Part shown: in pieces, positions 8,207 through 16,441 of the stretch
Layout: the number at the start of each line of letters is the position of its first letter
How positions within the stretch are numbered: position 1 is the first letter of the stretch
NCBI GenBank assembly: GCA_964415465.1
Contig: CAYQAL010000011.1
Location: 1 to 26,885 of the forward strand
DNA length: 26,885 bases
Source of the DNA: JAGOTP01 sp964415465
GTDB lineage: Bacteria > Patescibacteriota > Patescibacteriia > 2-12-FULL-60-25
Reading direction: 5' to 3'
The notes under the pieces: generated by a model
What the model was told of the DNA's origin: nothing
Seen by the model: only the letters and a program-made list of their open reading frames with translations
Database searches by the model: none
Translations under genes and position numbers: made by a program

Positions 8207-8212
8207 TACACT
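8204..8212 (+). promoter_or_regulatory. Extended -10 element, 8 nt before the protease ATG
   Basis: TGaTACACT (TG at 8204-8205, hexamer 8207-8212) overlaps the end of nrdR. Only 8 nt separate the hexamer from the ATG at 8221, so RNA would start at or just before the start codon. There is no convincing -35. The same geometry recurs before three other genes in this window. Confidence 0.5.
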
Positions 8213-8220
8213 AAAGATCT

Positions 8221-9441
8221 ATGTCTGCATCTCGTTGGATGGCGGCGTACTTACTTGCTTCACTTGGAGCCGGCGCTCTAGGCGGAGCGGCAATCATGCG
8301 CTATGGGCAGCGTCCCGTGTCTGAAGCGACGACGTCAACCGTGGTTGATCGATTGCTCGGAACAACAACGAGTACGTTGTCTGACTTGCGCCAGGAAGAG
8401 CTTCAGACGATTGATGTCGTACGACGTGCCTCTCCGGCCGTTGTCTCCATCGTGATTACGAAGGAGCTCTCAACACGTGCGCCTGATGATTTTTTTCGTG
8501 ACTTGTTCAACGACCGGTTCTTTTTTGCGCCACAACCGTCAACCTCGACACAAACCACCCCAAGTGCGCCAAAGCAGCGTCTGCGCATTGGAGGCGGTTC
8601 CGGCTTCTTGGTGGCGGCTGACGGCTACATTGTGACGAATAAACACGTCGTTGATGACGATGAAGCGGAATACACAGTTGTCTTACAAGATGGCCGTCAA
8701 TTTTCGGGCAAAGTCTTAGCGGTCGATCCGTCACTTGATTTAGCGATTCTCAAAATTGAAGGAACAGATTTCCCTTTTATCTCGCTCGGGGATAGCGATA
8801 AGCTTGAAATTGGGCAGACGGTGATTGCAATCGGAAATGCGCTATCCGAATTCCAGAACACCGTTACCAAAGGCATTGTATCCGGCGTCGATCGGCGCTT
8901 GGTGGCGGGAAGCCGTGGGTCAACGGAAGTCATCGAAGGCGCCATTCAAACCGACGCTGCCATTAATCCAGGGAACTCCGGCGGTCCACTCATCGATTTG
9001 CACGGAGAAGTGGTCGGCGTAAATACCGCTATTTCAGAAAATGCGCAGTCGTTAGGGTTTGCGCTTCCAATTAATGTGGCGAAACAAGCGGTAGAGAGCG
9101 TAAAACGTACCGGAAAGATTGTTCGTCCGTGGATTGGGGTGCGTTACGTGCAAATTGATAAGGAGCTCGCCGAGAAGAATGGTCTTCCAGAGTCGTACGG
9201 TGTTTGGATCCAGCCAGGTGCTACATCTTCGGATGTGGCCATTATTCCAGGTTCACCAGCTGAGAAAGCTGGCTTGAAAGCGGGCGACGTCATCTTGGAA
9301 GTAAACGGTCAGAAATTGGATCAAAATCACTCACTTTCCTCAACGGTGACTCGTTTTGCGCCAGGTGACGTGATTGAGCTCAAGATTTCGCGTGACAAGA
9401 AGGAGCAGTTGATTCGAGTTACCTTAGAAGAGCGCATTTAA
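8221..9441 (+). CDS. HtrA/DegP-family trypsin-like serine protease with one PDZ domain
   Basis: The 406-aa product has an uncleaved-looking N-terminal membrane anchor (about residues 6-27). A trypsin-like domain carries the catalytic triad His142 (VTNKHVV), Asp173 (SLDLAILK) and Ser253 (INPGNSGGPL). One PDZ domain (about 305-400, with GSPAEKAGLKAGDVILEVNGQ) follows. Proteases of this class degrade or refold misfolded envelope proteins, and the PDZ domain recognises exposed C-termini. The anchor places the protease outside the cytoplasmic membrane. The start follows an extended -10 by 8 nt, suggesting a leaderless message. Pyruvate kinase starts 9 bp downstream. The symbol is left blank because HtrA, DegQ and DegS types cannot be told apart here. 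Confidence 0.95.
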   Translation: MSASRWMAAYLLASLGAGALGGAAIMRYGQRPVSEATTSTVVDRLLGTTTSTLSDLRQEELQTIDVVRRASPAVVSIVITKELSTRAPDDFFRDLFNDRFFFAPQPSTSTQTTPSAPKQRLRIGGGSGFLVAADGYIVTNKHVVDDDEAEYTVVLQDGRQFSGKVLAVDPSLDLAILKIEGTDFPFISLGDSDKLEIGQTVIAIGNALSEFQNTVTKGIVSGVDRRLVAGSRGSTEVIEGAIQTDAAINPGNSGGPLIDLHGEVVGVNTAISENAQSLGFALPINVAKQAVESVKRTGKIVRPWIGVRYVQIDKELAEKNGLPESYGVWIQPGATSSDVAIIPGSPAEKAGLKAGDVILEVNGQKLDQNHSLSSTVTRFAPGDVIELKISRDKKEQLIRVTLEERI

Positions 9442-9450
9442 TTTCTCTTT

Positions 9451-10881
9451 ATGATCCAGAAACAAACCAAGATTGTCTGTACAATTGGCCCGTCTACCTG
9501 TTCCTATGAGAAGTTGGTCGAGCTGGTTGAGGCGGGGATGGACGTGTGTCGTCTAAATTTTTCTCATGGAACACATGAAGCGTTTGCTGACTGGATCAAG
9601 CTGATTCGGAAAGTCTCGAAAGCCTTGGGCAAGCCAATCGCAATCCTTCAAGACCTTCAAGGGCCAAAAATTCGCGTTGGCGAATTGCCAAAGGAGGGAA
9701 TTCAACTGAAAAAAGGTCAAGAGATTATTTTTACAACAGGAAAAGCGAAGCTACCAGAAAAGATTTCGGTAACGTATCCGTTGCTCCATAAAGATGTTCG
9801 CCCTGGGCAGCAACTCTTGCTGGATGATGGATTGCTTTCGGCAGAAGTGCTGAAAGTTCGTGGGCAAGATGTTGTCTGTAAAGTTACGCAGGGTGGTCCG
9901 CTTACGTCTCATAAGGGCTTGAACTTGCCAGAAACGAAAACCTCGATCTCAGCCATTAGCGATAAGGATAAAGATGATTTGCGCTTTGGGATCGAGCAGG
10001 GGGTTGATTGGGTTGCGTTGTCGTTTGTTCGTTCTGCCGAAGATTTGCGTGAACTCCGCCGCTTGATTCAGCGCTTCGAGCGTGAAACGGGAGCTGCACA
10101 AGATGCGCCTCTTAAGATCATCGCGAAAGTCGAAAAACCAGAAGCGGTAGATGCGATGGAAGAGATCGTGGCTGAGTCAGACGCGATCATGGTAGCGCGT
10201 GGCGATTTAGGTATTGAAATCGCTGCTTCGAAGGTTCCACTTGTGCAAAAACAGTTGATTCAAGCTTGTTTGGAAGCAGGAAAGCCGGTGATTGTGGCGA
10301 CTCAAATGCTCGATTCCATGATTCGCAATCCTCGTGCTACACGTGCAGAAGTGTCTGACGTGGCGAATGCGGTCATTGATGAAACCGACGCCACGATGTT
10401 GTCCGGAGAAACGGCAACCGGTGCGTTCCCAATCGAAGCGGTCAAAACGATGGCCTCAGCTATTTTGGAGGTAGAGAATGCGACACAAGAAGGTCATGAT
10501 GCGCATTTGCATGTCACGAACTCTACGCAAGAAGCGATGACGAATATTTCGGTGTTGCTCGCCCGATCACGAAACGCGAAAGCGATTTTGGTGTCTAGTT
10601 TGTCCGGAAAAGCCGCCCGCCTCGTGTCTCGTGAACGCCCAAGTGTGCCGATTTACGTAGCATCTTCGAGTGAACGCGTGGTGCGTCAGCTTGCTTTGTC
10701 GCGTGGCGTCATCCCGCTTCATATTCCTGCCTGTCGCAAAATGCGTGACCTGATTGATCGCTCATTTGCTGTAATGTTGAAACAAGGAATCGTCAAAGCG
10801 GGTGATGAAATTGTCATCGTGGCGGGTGAGCCGCTGGGTGAATCGGGAAATGTGAATTTGGTAGAAGTGCGTAAACTCTAG
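9451..10881 (+). CDS. pyk: Pyruvate kinase
   Basis: Converts phosphoenolpyruvate and ADP to pyruvate and ATP, the last step of glycolysis. The 476-aa product starts KIVCTIGPSTCSYEKL and has the substrate-binding RLNFSHG. The B domain covers about residues 70-170. The active-site motif IIAKVEKPEAV has the catalytic Lys, MVARGDLGIEI binds the metal and phosphate, and VATQMLDSM and DETDATMLSGETATG complete the barrel. The C-terminal regulatory domain is present, so the protein is full length. It is probably co-transcribed with the protease gene 9 bp upstream. Its stop lies 9 bp from the convergent permease gene. Confidence 0.98.
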   Translation: MIQKQTKIVCTIGPSTCSYEKLVELVEAGMDVCRLNFSHGTHEAFADWIKLIRKVSKALGKPIAILQDLQGPKIRVGELPKEGIQLKKGQEIIFTTGKAKLPEKISVTYPLLHKDVRPGQQLLLDDGLLSAEVLKVRGQDVVCKVTQGGPLTSHKGLNLPETKTSISAISDKDKDDLRFGIEQGVDWVALSFVRSAEDLRELRRLIQRFERETGAAQDAPLKIIAKVEKPEAVDAMEEIVAESDAIMVARGDLGIEIAASKVPLVQKQLIQACLEAGKPVIVATQMLDSMIRNPRATRAEVSDVANAVIDETDATMLSGETATGAFPIEAVKTMASAILEVENATQEGHDAHLHVTNSTQEAMTNISVLLARSRNAKAILVSSLSGKAARLVSRERPSVPIYVASSSERVVRQLALSRGVIPLHIPACRKMRDLIDRSFAVMLKQGIVKAGDEIVIVAGEPLGESGNVNLVEVRKL

Positions 10882-10890
10882 ATCGGGTTT

Positions 10891-11649
10891 TTAGCGCCCT
10901 TTCCAATGAACGAGCTTTTCTTCTGTGATCTGGACGATCTTGTTTATCAGGAATCCAAATAATCCAACTGTAAGAATCGCTGCAAACATGTCAGCGGTGT
11001 TGTAGACCAGCTGTGCGTTCATAATGCGTAAGCCGATTCCATTGCGAGAACCGATGAACATCTCTGTGACCACCACAATCACGAGGGCAATCGAGAGAGC
11101 GATGCGATAACCGGAAACAATCGAAGGGAGTGCGTCAGGAAAGATGACGTGCCAAAATGTTTGTAAACGCGTCAGTTTCAGATTTTCTGCGACGAGCAAC
11201 CGTAAGCGTTTTACCTGGTGTACCCCATGCATCGTGTTCACGATAACAATGAGTCCAGCACCCCAAACGGCGACCGCAATCTTCGAAAGATCACCGATAC
11301 CAAAGAAGAGAATAAACAGTGGAAAAAGAGCGGTTGTTGGAATGCTGCGGAAGAATTCAACTAAGAACTGCAACGCGTAATACACGCGTTTCATTGAGCC
11401 CATCAAAAGTCCGATCGGTGTTCCGAGGCTGATAGCGATCAGAAAGGCGATGATGAAGCGCACGGCGGTGACGCGCACATCCAAGAGGATCGATCCATCT
11501 TGAATGCTAACGCCAAACGCTCGCACCACTTCCCAGGGCGTCGGAAGAAAGATTTTGCTGACCCAATGAAAATGGCTCGCAACAGCCCAAAGCATCAATA
11601 TGATGACCGAGCCAAAGACCGAATAGCCGAATCGTTTAAGCTTGGTCAT
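10891..11649 (-). CDS. ABC importer permease, SsuC/TauC type
   Basis: A 252-aa inner-membrane permease with about six hydrophobic segments. The cytoplasmic EAA loop is visible as VAENLKLTRLQTFWHVIFPDALPSIVSGYRIAL, here quoted only as its region around residues 155-190, and contacts the ATPase. The family imports nitrate, taurine, sulfonates or thiamine precursors. I chose the ATG at 11649 because the open frame upstream (to 11772) lies inside the ATPase gene; the 14-bp overlap with that gene indicates translational coupling. It is the last gene of a three-gene minus-strand operon and converges on pyk. The substrate is not resolved by sequence. Confidence 0.93.
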   Translation of the reverse strand: MTKLKRFGYSVFGSVIILMLWAVASHFHWVSKIFLPTPWEVVRAFGVSIQDGSILLDVRVTAVRFIIAFLIAISLGTPIGLLMGSMKRVYYALQFLVEFFRSIPTTALFPLFILFFGIGDLSKIAVAVWGAGLIVIVNTMHGVHQVKRLRLLVAENLKLTRLQTFWHVIFPDALPSIVSGYRIALSIALVIVVVTEMFIGSRNGIGLRIMNAQLVYNTADMFAAILTVGLFGFLINKIVQITEEKLVHWKGR

Positions 11650-12391
11650 AGTGGAATTGGTCGAGCACTTGTTTACGAAGAGCGAAGAATTCTGGGCTTG
11701 TGAAGACTTCAAGTGTTCGCGGACGGGGGAGCGGAATATCGATGACGGCTTTGACTCGGCCAGGTCGCGCACTTAATACGACTACTCGATCGGCCAAGAA
11801 AATCGTTTCATCGATATCGTGGCTTACGCAGAGCGCTGGCACGTGTGATTGCATCCAAAGGGCTTGAATCTCGCGGCCAACTTGTTTAGTGGTTGAGTAA
11901 TCGAGAGCGCTACAAGGTTCATCGAATAAGAGAAGATCTGGGTTACGTACGAACGCGCGACAGATCGAAACTAGTTGCCGTTGGCCGCCAGACAGGGTGT
12001 AGACGTATGAATTCGCGAATACACCTAATCCAACCCGTTTCAAAGTGGCAAGTGCGAGTTTATCTGCTTGTTCTTGATTCATCCCGCTCGTAATGAGAGG
12101 AATCGTGACATTGTCCAACACGCGCTTCCAGGGAAGAAGGGCGTCATTGTAGTTTTGAAACACGTATCCAACGTTTGCTTCTTTTGGAGCTTTTCCATTG
12201 ATCGTAACCGTTCCTTGATGGTCCGTATCGAGTCCAGCGACGATGTTTAGAAATGTCGTTTTGCCTGAACCATTTGGTCCAAATAGGACCACGAACTCAC
12301 CTGGAATGATCGACAAGTTGATACGATCAAGAGCGGTGACCGTTTGGGTACCGCTCTGAAAGGTCTTTGAAATGTTCGTGCATTCAACCAT
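11636..12391 (-). CDS. ABC importer ATP-binding protein, SsuB/TauB type
   Basis: A 251-aa ATPase with all expected elements: Walker A GPNGSGKTTF (about residues 38-47), Q-loop in GYVFQNYNDALLPW, signature LSGGQRQLVSICRA, Walker B LLLFDEPCSALD, and the switch His in CVSHDIDE. The Q-loop form with LLPW is typical of the nitrate/sulfonate/taurine importer group. It energises the permease gene it overlaps by 14 bp and starts 12 bp after the binding-protein gene. There is no SD before the ATG; the upstream bases are C-rich. Confidence 0.95.
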   Translation of the reverse strand: MVECTNISKTFQSGTQTVTALDRINLSIIPGEFVVLFGPNGSGKTTFLNIVAGLDTDHQGTVTINGKAPKEANVGYVFQNYNDALLPWKRVLDNVTIPLITSGMNQEQADKLALATLKRVGLGVFANSYVYTLSGGQRQLVSICRAFVRNPDLLLFDEPCSALDYSTTKQVGREIQALWMQSHVPALCVSHDIDETIFLADRVVVLSARPGRVKAVIDIPLPRPRTLEVFTSPEFFALRKQVLDQFHYDQA

Positions 12392-12403
12392 GTAAAGGGG
12401 GAT

Positions 12404-13363
12404 CTAGCGGTAGCGCAGCGATTCAGCATCTACAGTATCCTGTATTTCCCCGATTTCACGCAAGAAGCCGATGAGTTTTTGAACATGGGCTGAATCGTAT
12501 GTACCGCTATAGGCTGGGAGGGGGACTTTTTGAGCGAGAGCCGGATCGAGTTTGAGAAAGTCAGCTAAGACGGTTCGTGCATCGCTCGGATGATCTTGCA
12601 TAAATTGATAGGCAGCCTCAACGCCAGCGTGCGCTTTTTCTGCCAAGACAGGATGATCGTTCAAGAATCCAGCGCGAATTGCTGCGCCACCGATGGGAGA
12701 GTGATCGAACGATTTGGCGTAGATGTCATGTTCAAGTTCACGATAGCTGCCGGACTCAAGTGCGATGATCGCGTTTGGTTGGTAGGCGATAGCTGCGTCG
12801 ATTGAGCCCGCCTCAAGTGCCGGCAGAAGGGTGGCTGGGGTGAGCTGAGTGAGCTTGGTATTCGTCATGTCTACCCCTTGTTTGGCCAAGTAGTACTTCG
12901 TGAAGTTGGTGAGTGTACTGCCTGGATATACGCCAATCGTTTTCCCAGCTACGTCTTGGATCGTTTTGATGGGTGAGTCTTTTTTCACAATCATGACATC
13001 ATAGTAACCATCGGTTGTGAGATCGAAGGGACGGAACAGTTTCACGAGCCCCGGTTGTTTTGGTTCGTTCAAGAAGATCGGTAGATAGGACATCCCAGCC
13101 ATGATGTCGAGATCGCCGCGTACGAGCGCGTCGTACGCCTCATTCGAAGAAGCGAATGGCACGAGCTCATACGCGACGCCAGCTTTTTCCAAATACTCTT
13201 CGTGACGCATGACGTGTGCCGGAAGGCCGGCCACGATTTGAAGATACCCAATGCGCACCGCTGGTTCGGCTGTAGGTGATGTGTTACGGGTCATTCCGTA
13301 CACGATGCCACCCAATACGGCTGCTGCAATGACGATTCCAATCAAGATACGTGAGAGAGTCAT
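12404..13363 (-). CDS. Membrane-anchored periplasmic-type binding protein, NMT1/SsuA-like
   Basis: The 319-aa product has an N-terminal hydrophobic segment (about residues 4-24) without a lipobox Cys, so it is probably tethered by an uncleaved helix. The rest is a type II binding fold: VRIGYLQIVAGLPAHV, SNEAYDALVRGDLDIMAG, GKTIGVYPGSTLTNF and AGSIDAAIAYQPN are typical of the SsuA/TauA/ThiY group. Together with the two downstream genes this makes a complete importer. The ligand could be a sulfonate, nitrate or a pyrimidine/thiamine precursor; the sequence does not decide. It is the first gene of the operon, with a good promoter about 33 bp upstream. A complete small-molecule importer of this type is uncommon in reduced Patescibacteria genomes. 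Confidence 0.9.
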   Translation of the reverse strand: MTLSRILIGIVIAAAVLGGIVYGMTRNTSPTAEPAVRIGYLQIVAGLPAHVMRHEEYLEKAGVAYELVPFASSNEAYDALVRGDLDIMAGMSYLPIFLNEPKQPGLVKLFRPFDLTTDGYYDVMIVKKDSPIKTIQDVAGKTIGVYPGSTLTNFTKYYLAKQGVDMTNTKLTQLTPATLLPALEAGSIDAAIAYQPNAIIALESGSYRELEHDIYAKSFDHSPIGGAAIRAGFLNDHPVLAEKAHAGVEAAYQFMQDHPSDARTVLADFLKLDPALAQKVPLPAYSGTYDSAHVQKLIGFLREIGEIQDTVDAESLRYR

Positions 13364-13380
13364 AAGCTGTTAAAATGTAG

Positions 13381-13424
13381 TCATAATATGATGACAAAAT
13401 ACAAAGGCCTGGCGTATCTGTCAA
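13381..13424 (-). promoter_or_regulatory. Sigma-70 promoter of the importer operon with a possible operator
   Basis: On the minus strand, TTGACA (13424-13419) is followed after 17 bp by TATTTT (13401-13396), the best promoter match in the window. The predicted RNA start is near 13389. A short inverted repeat TCATA-A-TATGA (13381-13391) covers that start and could be a repressor site. The untranslated leader would be about 25 nt. The divergent DUF1361 gene starts 25 bp to the right. Confidence 0.6.
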
Positions 13425-13448
13425 GATGTATGCTGAAATAATAAAACT

Positions 13449-14123
13449 ATGTTGTTTGCTCCTGTACGACCGCTCGATCGTCGAATTGGCTTATCGCTGA
13501 TCCTGACAACGGGTTTTGCGGTAGGGCTCTTGTGTATTCGTTTCTTTCTGACGTCGCGACTTACCTACGCATTTTTGCTGTGGAATCTTTTCTTAGCCTG
13601 GATTCCGCTGATTTGCGCGTGGCTCGTTTCGCATACGAAACGCCCAATTGCGGCGTGGAAGCTCGTCTGGATTCCAGCGTTTCTCTGGTTACTCTTTTTT
13701 CCAAACTCGCCATACATTCTCACGGACTTAGGACATTTGGCGCGTTTAAGCGAATGGATATTAGCGCCGCTGGGATTTGATGTGGTGATGATTCTCTCGT
13801 TCACATTGAATGGGTTATTTCTCGGCATGGTGTCTTTGTTTGTGATGGAAGATGTCTGGCGTCAGCACTTCAAATCACGCACCGCGACGATGGTATCAGT
13901 TGTGTCGCTTCTGCTCTCGGGATTCGGCATGTACCTTGGTCGATTTTTGCGTTGGAATTCGTGGGATCTATTTCATCGTCCAGGGATGTTGGCGTATGAC
14001 CTCTTTGTGCGTGTTGCAGACCCGTTGAGTCACAGTGCAACCTGGGGATTCACCGCATTGTACAGCGGATTTTTGCTCATGATCTACGTGACCGTTCGGC
14101 TTTGGAAGAAGAAGGATGTTTGA
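13449..14123 (+). CDS. DUF1361 family integral membrane protein
   Basis: A 224-aa, very hydrophobic protein with about six to seven membrane segments. The motifs LWNLFLAWIPLI, LFFPNSPYILTDLGHL and GMYLGRFLRWNSWD are those of the DUF1361 family, whose function is unknown. It has its own start opposite the importer operon, with AT-rich bases (AAATAATAAAACT) directly before the ATG and no SD. The TGA stop lies inside the -35 of the promoter that drives the GC-rich island downstream, so its 3' end marks the left border of that island. Confidence 0.9.
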   Translation: MLFAPVRPLDRRIGLSLILTTGFAVGLLCIRFFLTSRLTYAFLLWNLFLAWIPLICAWLVSHTKRPIAAWKLVWIPAFLWLLFFPNSPYILTDLGHLARLSEWILAPLGFDVVMILSFTLNGLFLGMVSLFVMEDVWRQHFKSRTATMVSVVSLLLSGFGMYLGRFLRWNSWDLFHRPGMLAYDLFVRVADPLSHSATWGFTALYSGFLLMIYVTVRLWKKKDV

Positions 14124-14148
14124 CACAATAATTTAGTATTGCTAGGTT
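14120..14148 (+). promoter_or_regulatory. Promoter at the left border of GC-rich island 1
   Basis: TTGACA (14120-14125), a 17-bp spacer ending in TGC, and TAGGTT (14143-14148) form a consensus -35 with an extended -10. The -35 overlaps the DUF1361 stop codon. RNA would start near 14155, giving a leader of about 310 nt before the ABC exporter. From 14124 to 14467 the only contents seen are this promoter, a possible 50-codon ORF and a strong hairpin. Confidence 0.55.
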
Positions 14149-14192
14149 GGACAGATCTGCGCACCTAAGCACAGACCCGATTACTCACAGCT

Positions 14193-14345
14193 ATGAACCA
14201 CATTCTTCTTGGATACGCCACGAAGCCCGCGAACCAGTGCGGAGCTGCTCTTTGGATGAGCGGACCTGTGTTTCGTGTTGTTGATGGTGGGTCTGATGCC
14301 GCCCCAATGCTTGGGCAAGAGTGCCTTCTTGTGATGACTGCCTAA
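14193..14345 (+). CDS. Possible 50-aa leader peptide or small protein
   Basis: An ATG-to-TAA frame of 50 codons lies in the leader of the ABC exporter. The predicted peptide begins MNHILLGYATKPANQC and ends GQECLLVMTA. It has two Cys and two Trp/Tyr-type aromatic positions and no clear membrane segment. The codons resemble the GC-rich island (no TTA, CTA or TCA) rather than the flanking genes. Against it: there is no SD, and I recognise no family. It ends 23 bp before a very strong hairpin, so it could be a leader peptide of an attenuator, a small independent gene with its terminator, or chance coding in a structured leader. Confidence 0.35.
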   Translation: MNHILLGYATKPANQCGAALWMSGPVFRVVDGGSDAAPMLGQECLLVMTA

Positions 14346-14368
14346 AAAACGCTGCAGTTATAACACGA

Positions 14369-14396
14369 AACATCTCTTGCCGAGGCAAGAGATGTT
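14369..14396 (+). terminator. Strong hairpin terminator or attenuator in the exporter leader
   Basis: AACATCTCTTGCC and GGCAAGAGATGTT pair over 13 bp around a tiny loop, followed by TTCGTTC after a run of four T. It is placed between the possible small ORF and the exporter start (72 bp downstream). It either ends a short upstream transcript or conditionally stops transcription into the exporter gene. Confidence 0.7.
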
Positions 14397-14467
14397 TTCG
14401 TTCATTCGCTCGTTTCGTTCTTTCCCCTTGGTTGGTGAGGAGCCAGCCGCAACACAGAGAGGTAGAC

Positions 14468-16339
14468 ATGTCACAGGAAGAGTCGACGAATCCGGCCGAT
14501 TACCGCCAGAGCTGGCGGAACACCTACCAGGTGTATGCCTGGGTCTGGAGGGAGCTCCTCAATGATGTCGGACGGACGACGGCCAAGCGCTTGGCCGTCT
14601 GTCTGTGCGGGAAAAACATCGTCGCGATGTTCGTGCCCTGGTTTCTGGGCAAGATGATCGGAGCGCTCTCTGTTCGTCACTGGCAGGAGGCGCGCGACCT
14701 GTTCACGGGTATCATCGTCACGTCTGGGATCACCTGGCTTTTCCAGCGCCATGAGGCGCGGTTTCGGGAGGTGATCTTCGGCGAGAACATGGGGTCGATC
14801 AACCTCCGCGCCAACGAGCTCTTTCTCGGGAAGTCGCTCGGTCAACATCTGCGTGAAAACGCGCTGCTCTCTTCCTCCGGCATGGAAAAGGGACGAAACC
14901 GTTCGCTCGAGAGCATGAACCTGCTCGCAACGGAGGCGATCGAAGCGGTCTTCCTGCTTCTCGCTTCTTACGTCGCTCTCTGGTGCGTCAGTTCCCTTGC
15001 GGGGCTCGTCAGCACCGGCATCTTCGTCGTCTGCATCCTGTGGTCGCTCTACCTGAACGGCAAGGTAGCCGAGGTGTGTGCGCCGCTCGATGGGCTCTTC
15101 CGCCGCTGGCATCGCCATCTCATGGAATGTTGGGAACACGTCGAACGTGTGAAGACCAACGGTCACGAGGAGGCGGAGATGGCGAACCTCTCCACGAGCT
15201 GGAGTGAGGTGATCAGTGCGGATCGGAAGTTCTGGCTCTGGTTTCTGAGTCACACGTCCTTCCGTTACCTTCTCTGCACCATCGCCCTCTTCCTCGTTCT
15301 CGACCAGAGAATCGAAGCGGTGGAACAGACTGGGAGCGGAATGGATCAGATCTTCCCGCTCTTCATCTGGATGCGGGCCATTCTCGACAACATCTGGCGA
15401 CTCGGTCACGTCGAGCACAAGCTCGGCTGGAACATGCCCTCCGCGAGTTCGCTCGAAGAAGGGCTCACGCTGCCGCCGGAGGTCACGAACGTGTCCAACG
15501 CGGCCACGGTCGACGCCTCGCGCGGCATCGAGCTCGAGCTGAAGGATGTCCATCACGCCTACCACCCGAGCAAGCTGCGGAGTCCGCTCCCTAAAGAGAA
15601 GAAGCGTCGGATCACGCGTCCGGTGCTGAAGGGAGTAAGCTTTACGGTGAAGCAAGGAGAACGAGTGGCGCTCATCGGCGCGAGTGGTGCGGGCAAGACG
15701 AGCATCATGCGCCTCATTCAGCGTGCCTTTGATCCGGAAACGGGCGAAGTGCTGGTGAATGGGGTCGATCTGCGCCAGCTGAATCTTCAGTCCTGGCTCC
15801 GGTGTATCGGCTACATCCCGCAGAAGGCCTCGGTCTTCGAAGGGACGATCCGCTTCAACCTGACCTACGGCCTCACCGAGGAGCAGCTCGCGAACATCAC
15901 GGACGACTTCCTCTGGGGTCTGCTCGTGCAACTCAAGATCGCCAATCGTATGGAGGACGGGCTCGACACGCTGCTCGGGAAGGGTGGTATCGAGCTCTCG
16001 GGTGGAGAGGCGCAGCGAGTGATGGTCGCAGCCGCGCTCGCCAAGAGCCCACACTTCTTCCTCATCGACGAGGCGACGAGTGCGCTCGACTCGACCACGG
16101 AGCGTGCCGTTCAGGCCGCGATCGAAGCGGCTCTCACGGGCGACGTCGGAGCGCTCATCATCGCGCATCGTCTCAGCACGGTACGCCGGATCTGCAACAA
16201 GTTCATCGTTCTGCGTCCCGCAAATGATGACAGCGAACCGCAAGTCGAAGCGGTCGCAAGCTCGTTCGAAGAGCTCTACCGGATCTCGCCGACCTTTCGG
16301 GCACTGGCAGATGACCAAGGGATCGCGATCGCTGCGTAA
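14468..16339 (+). CDS. Divergent ABC exporter, fused membrane and ATPase domains (623 aa)
   Basis: The N-terminal membrane domain (about residues 35-310) has at least four clear hydrophobic segments. It is joined by a charged linker (LRSPLPKEKKRRI, about 370-382) to an ATPase domain with Walker A GASGAGKTS (404-412), Q-loop YIPQKASVFEGT, signature ELSGGEAQR (509-517), Walker B FFLIDEATSALD and the switch His in AHRLST. It would act as a dimer exporting lipid, peptide or drug; the substrate is unknown. The start at 14468 is set by the SD GAGAGG 5 nt upstream. Base and codon use differ sharply from neighbours: apart from TCA at codon 2, no TTA, CTA or TCA occurs, so the opposite strand is open throughout. 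This suggests horizontal transfer from a GC-rich donor. Confidence 0.92.
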   Translation: MSQEESTNPADYRQSWRNTYQVYAWVWRELLNDVGRTTAKRLAVCLCGKNIVAMFVPWFLGKMIGALSVRHWQEARDLFTGIIVTSGITWLFQRHEARFREVIFGENMGSINLRANELFLGKSLGQHLRENALLSSSGMEKGRNRSLESMNLLATEAIEAVFLLLASYVALWCVSSLAGLVSTGIFVVCILWSLYLNGKVAEVCAPLDGLFRRWHRHLMECWEHVERVKTNGHEEAEMANLSTSWSEVISADRKFWLWFLSHTSFRYLLCTIALFLVLDQRIEAVEQTGSGMDQIFPLFIWMRAILDNIWRLGHVEHKLGWNMPSASSLEEGLTLPPEVTNVSNAATVDASRGIELELKDVHHAYHPSKLRSPLPKEKKRRITRPVLKGVSFTVKQGERVALIGASGAGKTSIMRLIQRAFDPETGEVLVNGVDLRQLNLQSWLRCIGYIPQKASVFEGTIRFNLTYGLTEEQLANITDDFLWGLLVQLKIANRMEDGLDTLLGKGGIELSGGEAQRVMVAAALAKSPHFFLIDEATSALDSTTERAVQAAIEAALTGDVGALIIAHRLSTVRRICNKFIVLRPANDDSEPQVEAVASSFEELYRISPTFRALADDQGIAIAA

Positions 16340-16441
16340 GCGATCAACGTGAGTCACGAGTTCTTCGTGCCTCGTCAGGCGTAAGTCTCGGTGCCCTGAC
16401 CACCGAATCCCTGTCTCTTGGGTGTAAAAGAGGAGAGAGGG
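16340..16441 (+). other. Structured GC-rich spacer downstream of the exporter
   Basis: Short inverted repeats are seen: CACGA/TCGTG (16355-16369) and GTCAGG/CCTGAC (16374-16400). They could form a terminator, but no T-run follows. The segment ends in an SD (AGGAG, 16431-16435), showing that a second gene once followed in the same operon. The whole interval from 16340 to 16642 holds only this spacer, the truncated frame and an AT-rich promoter region. Confidence 0.4.
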
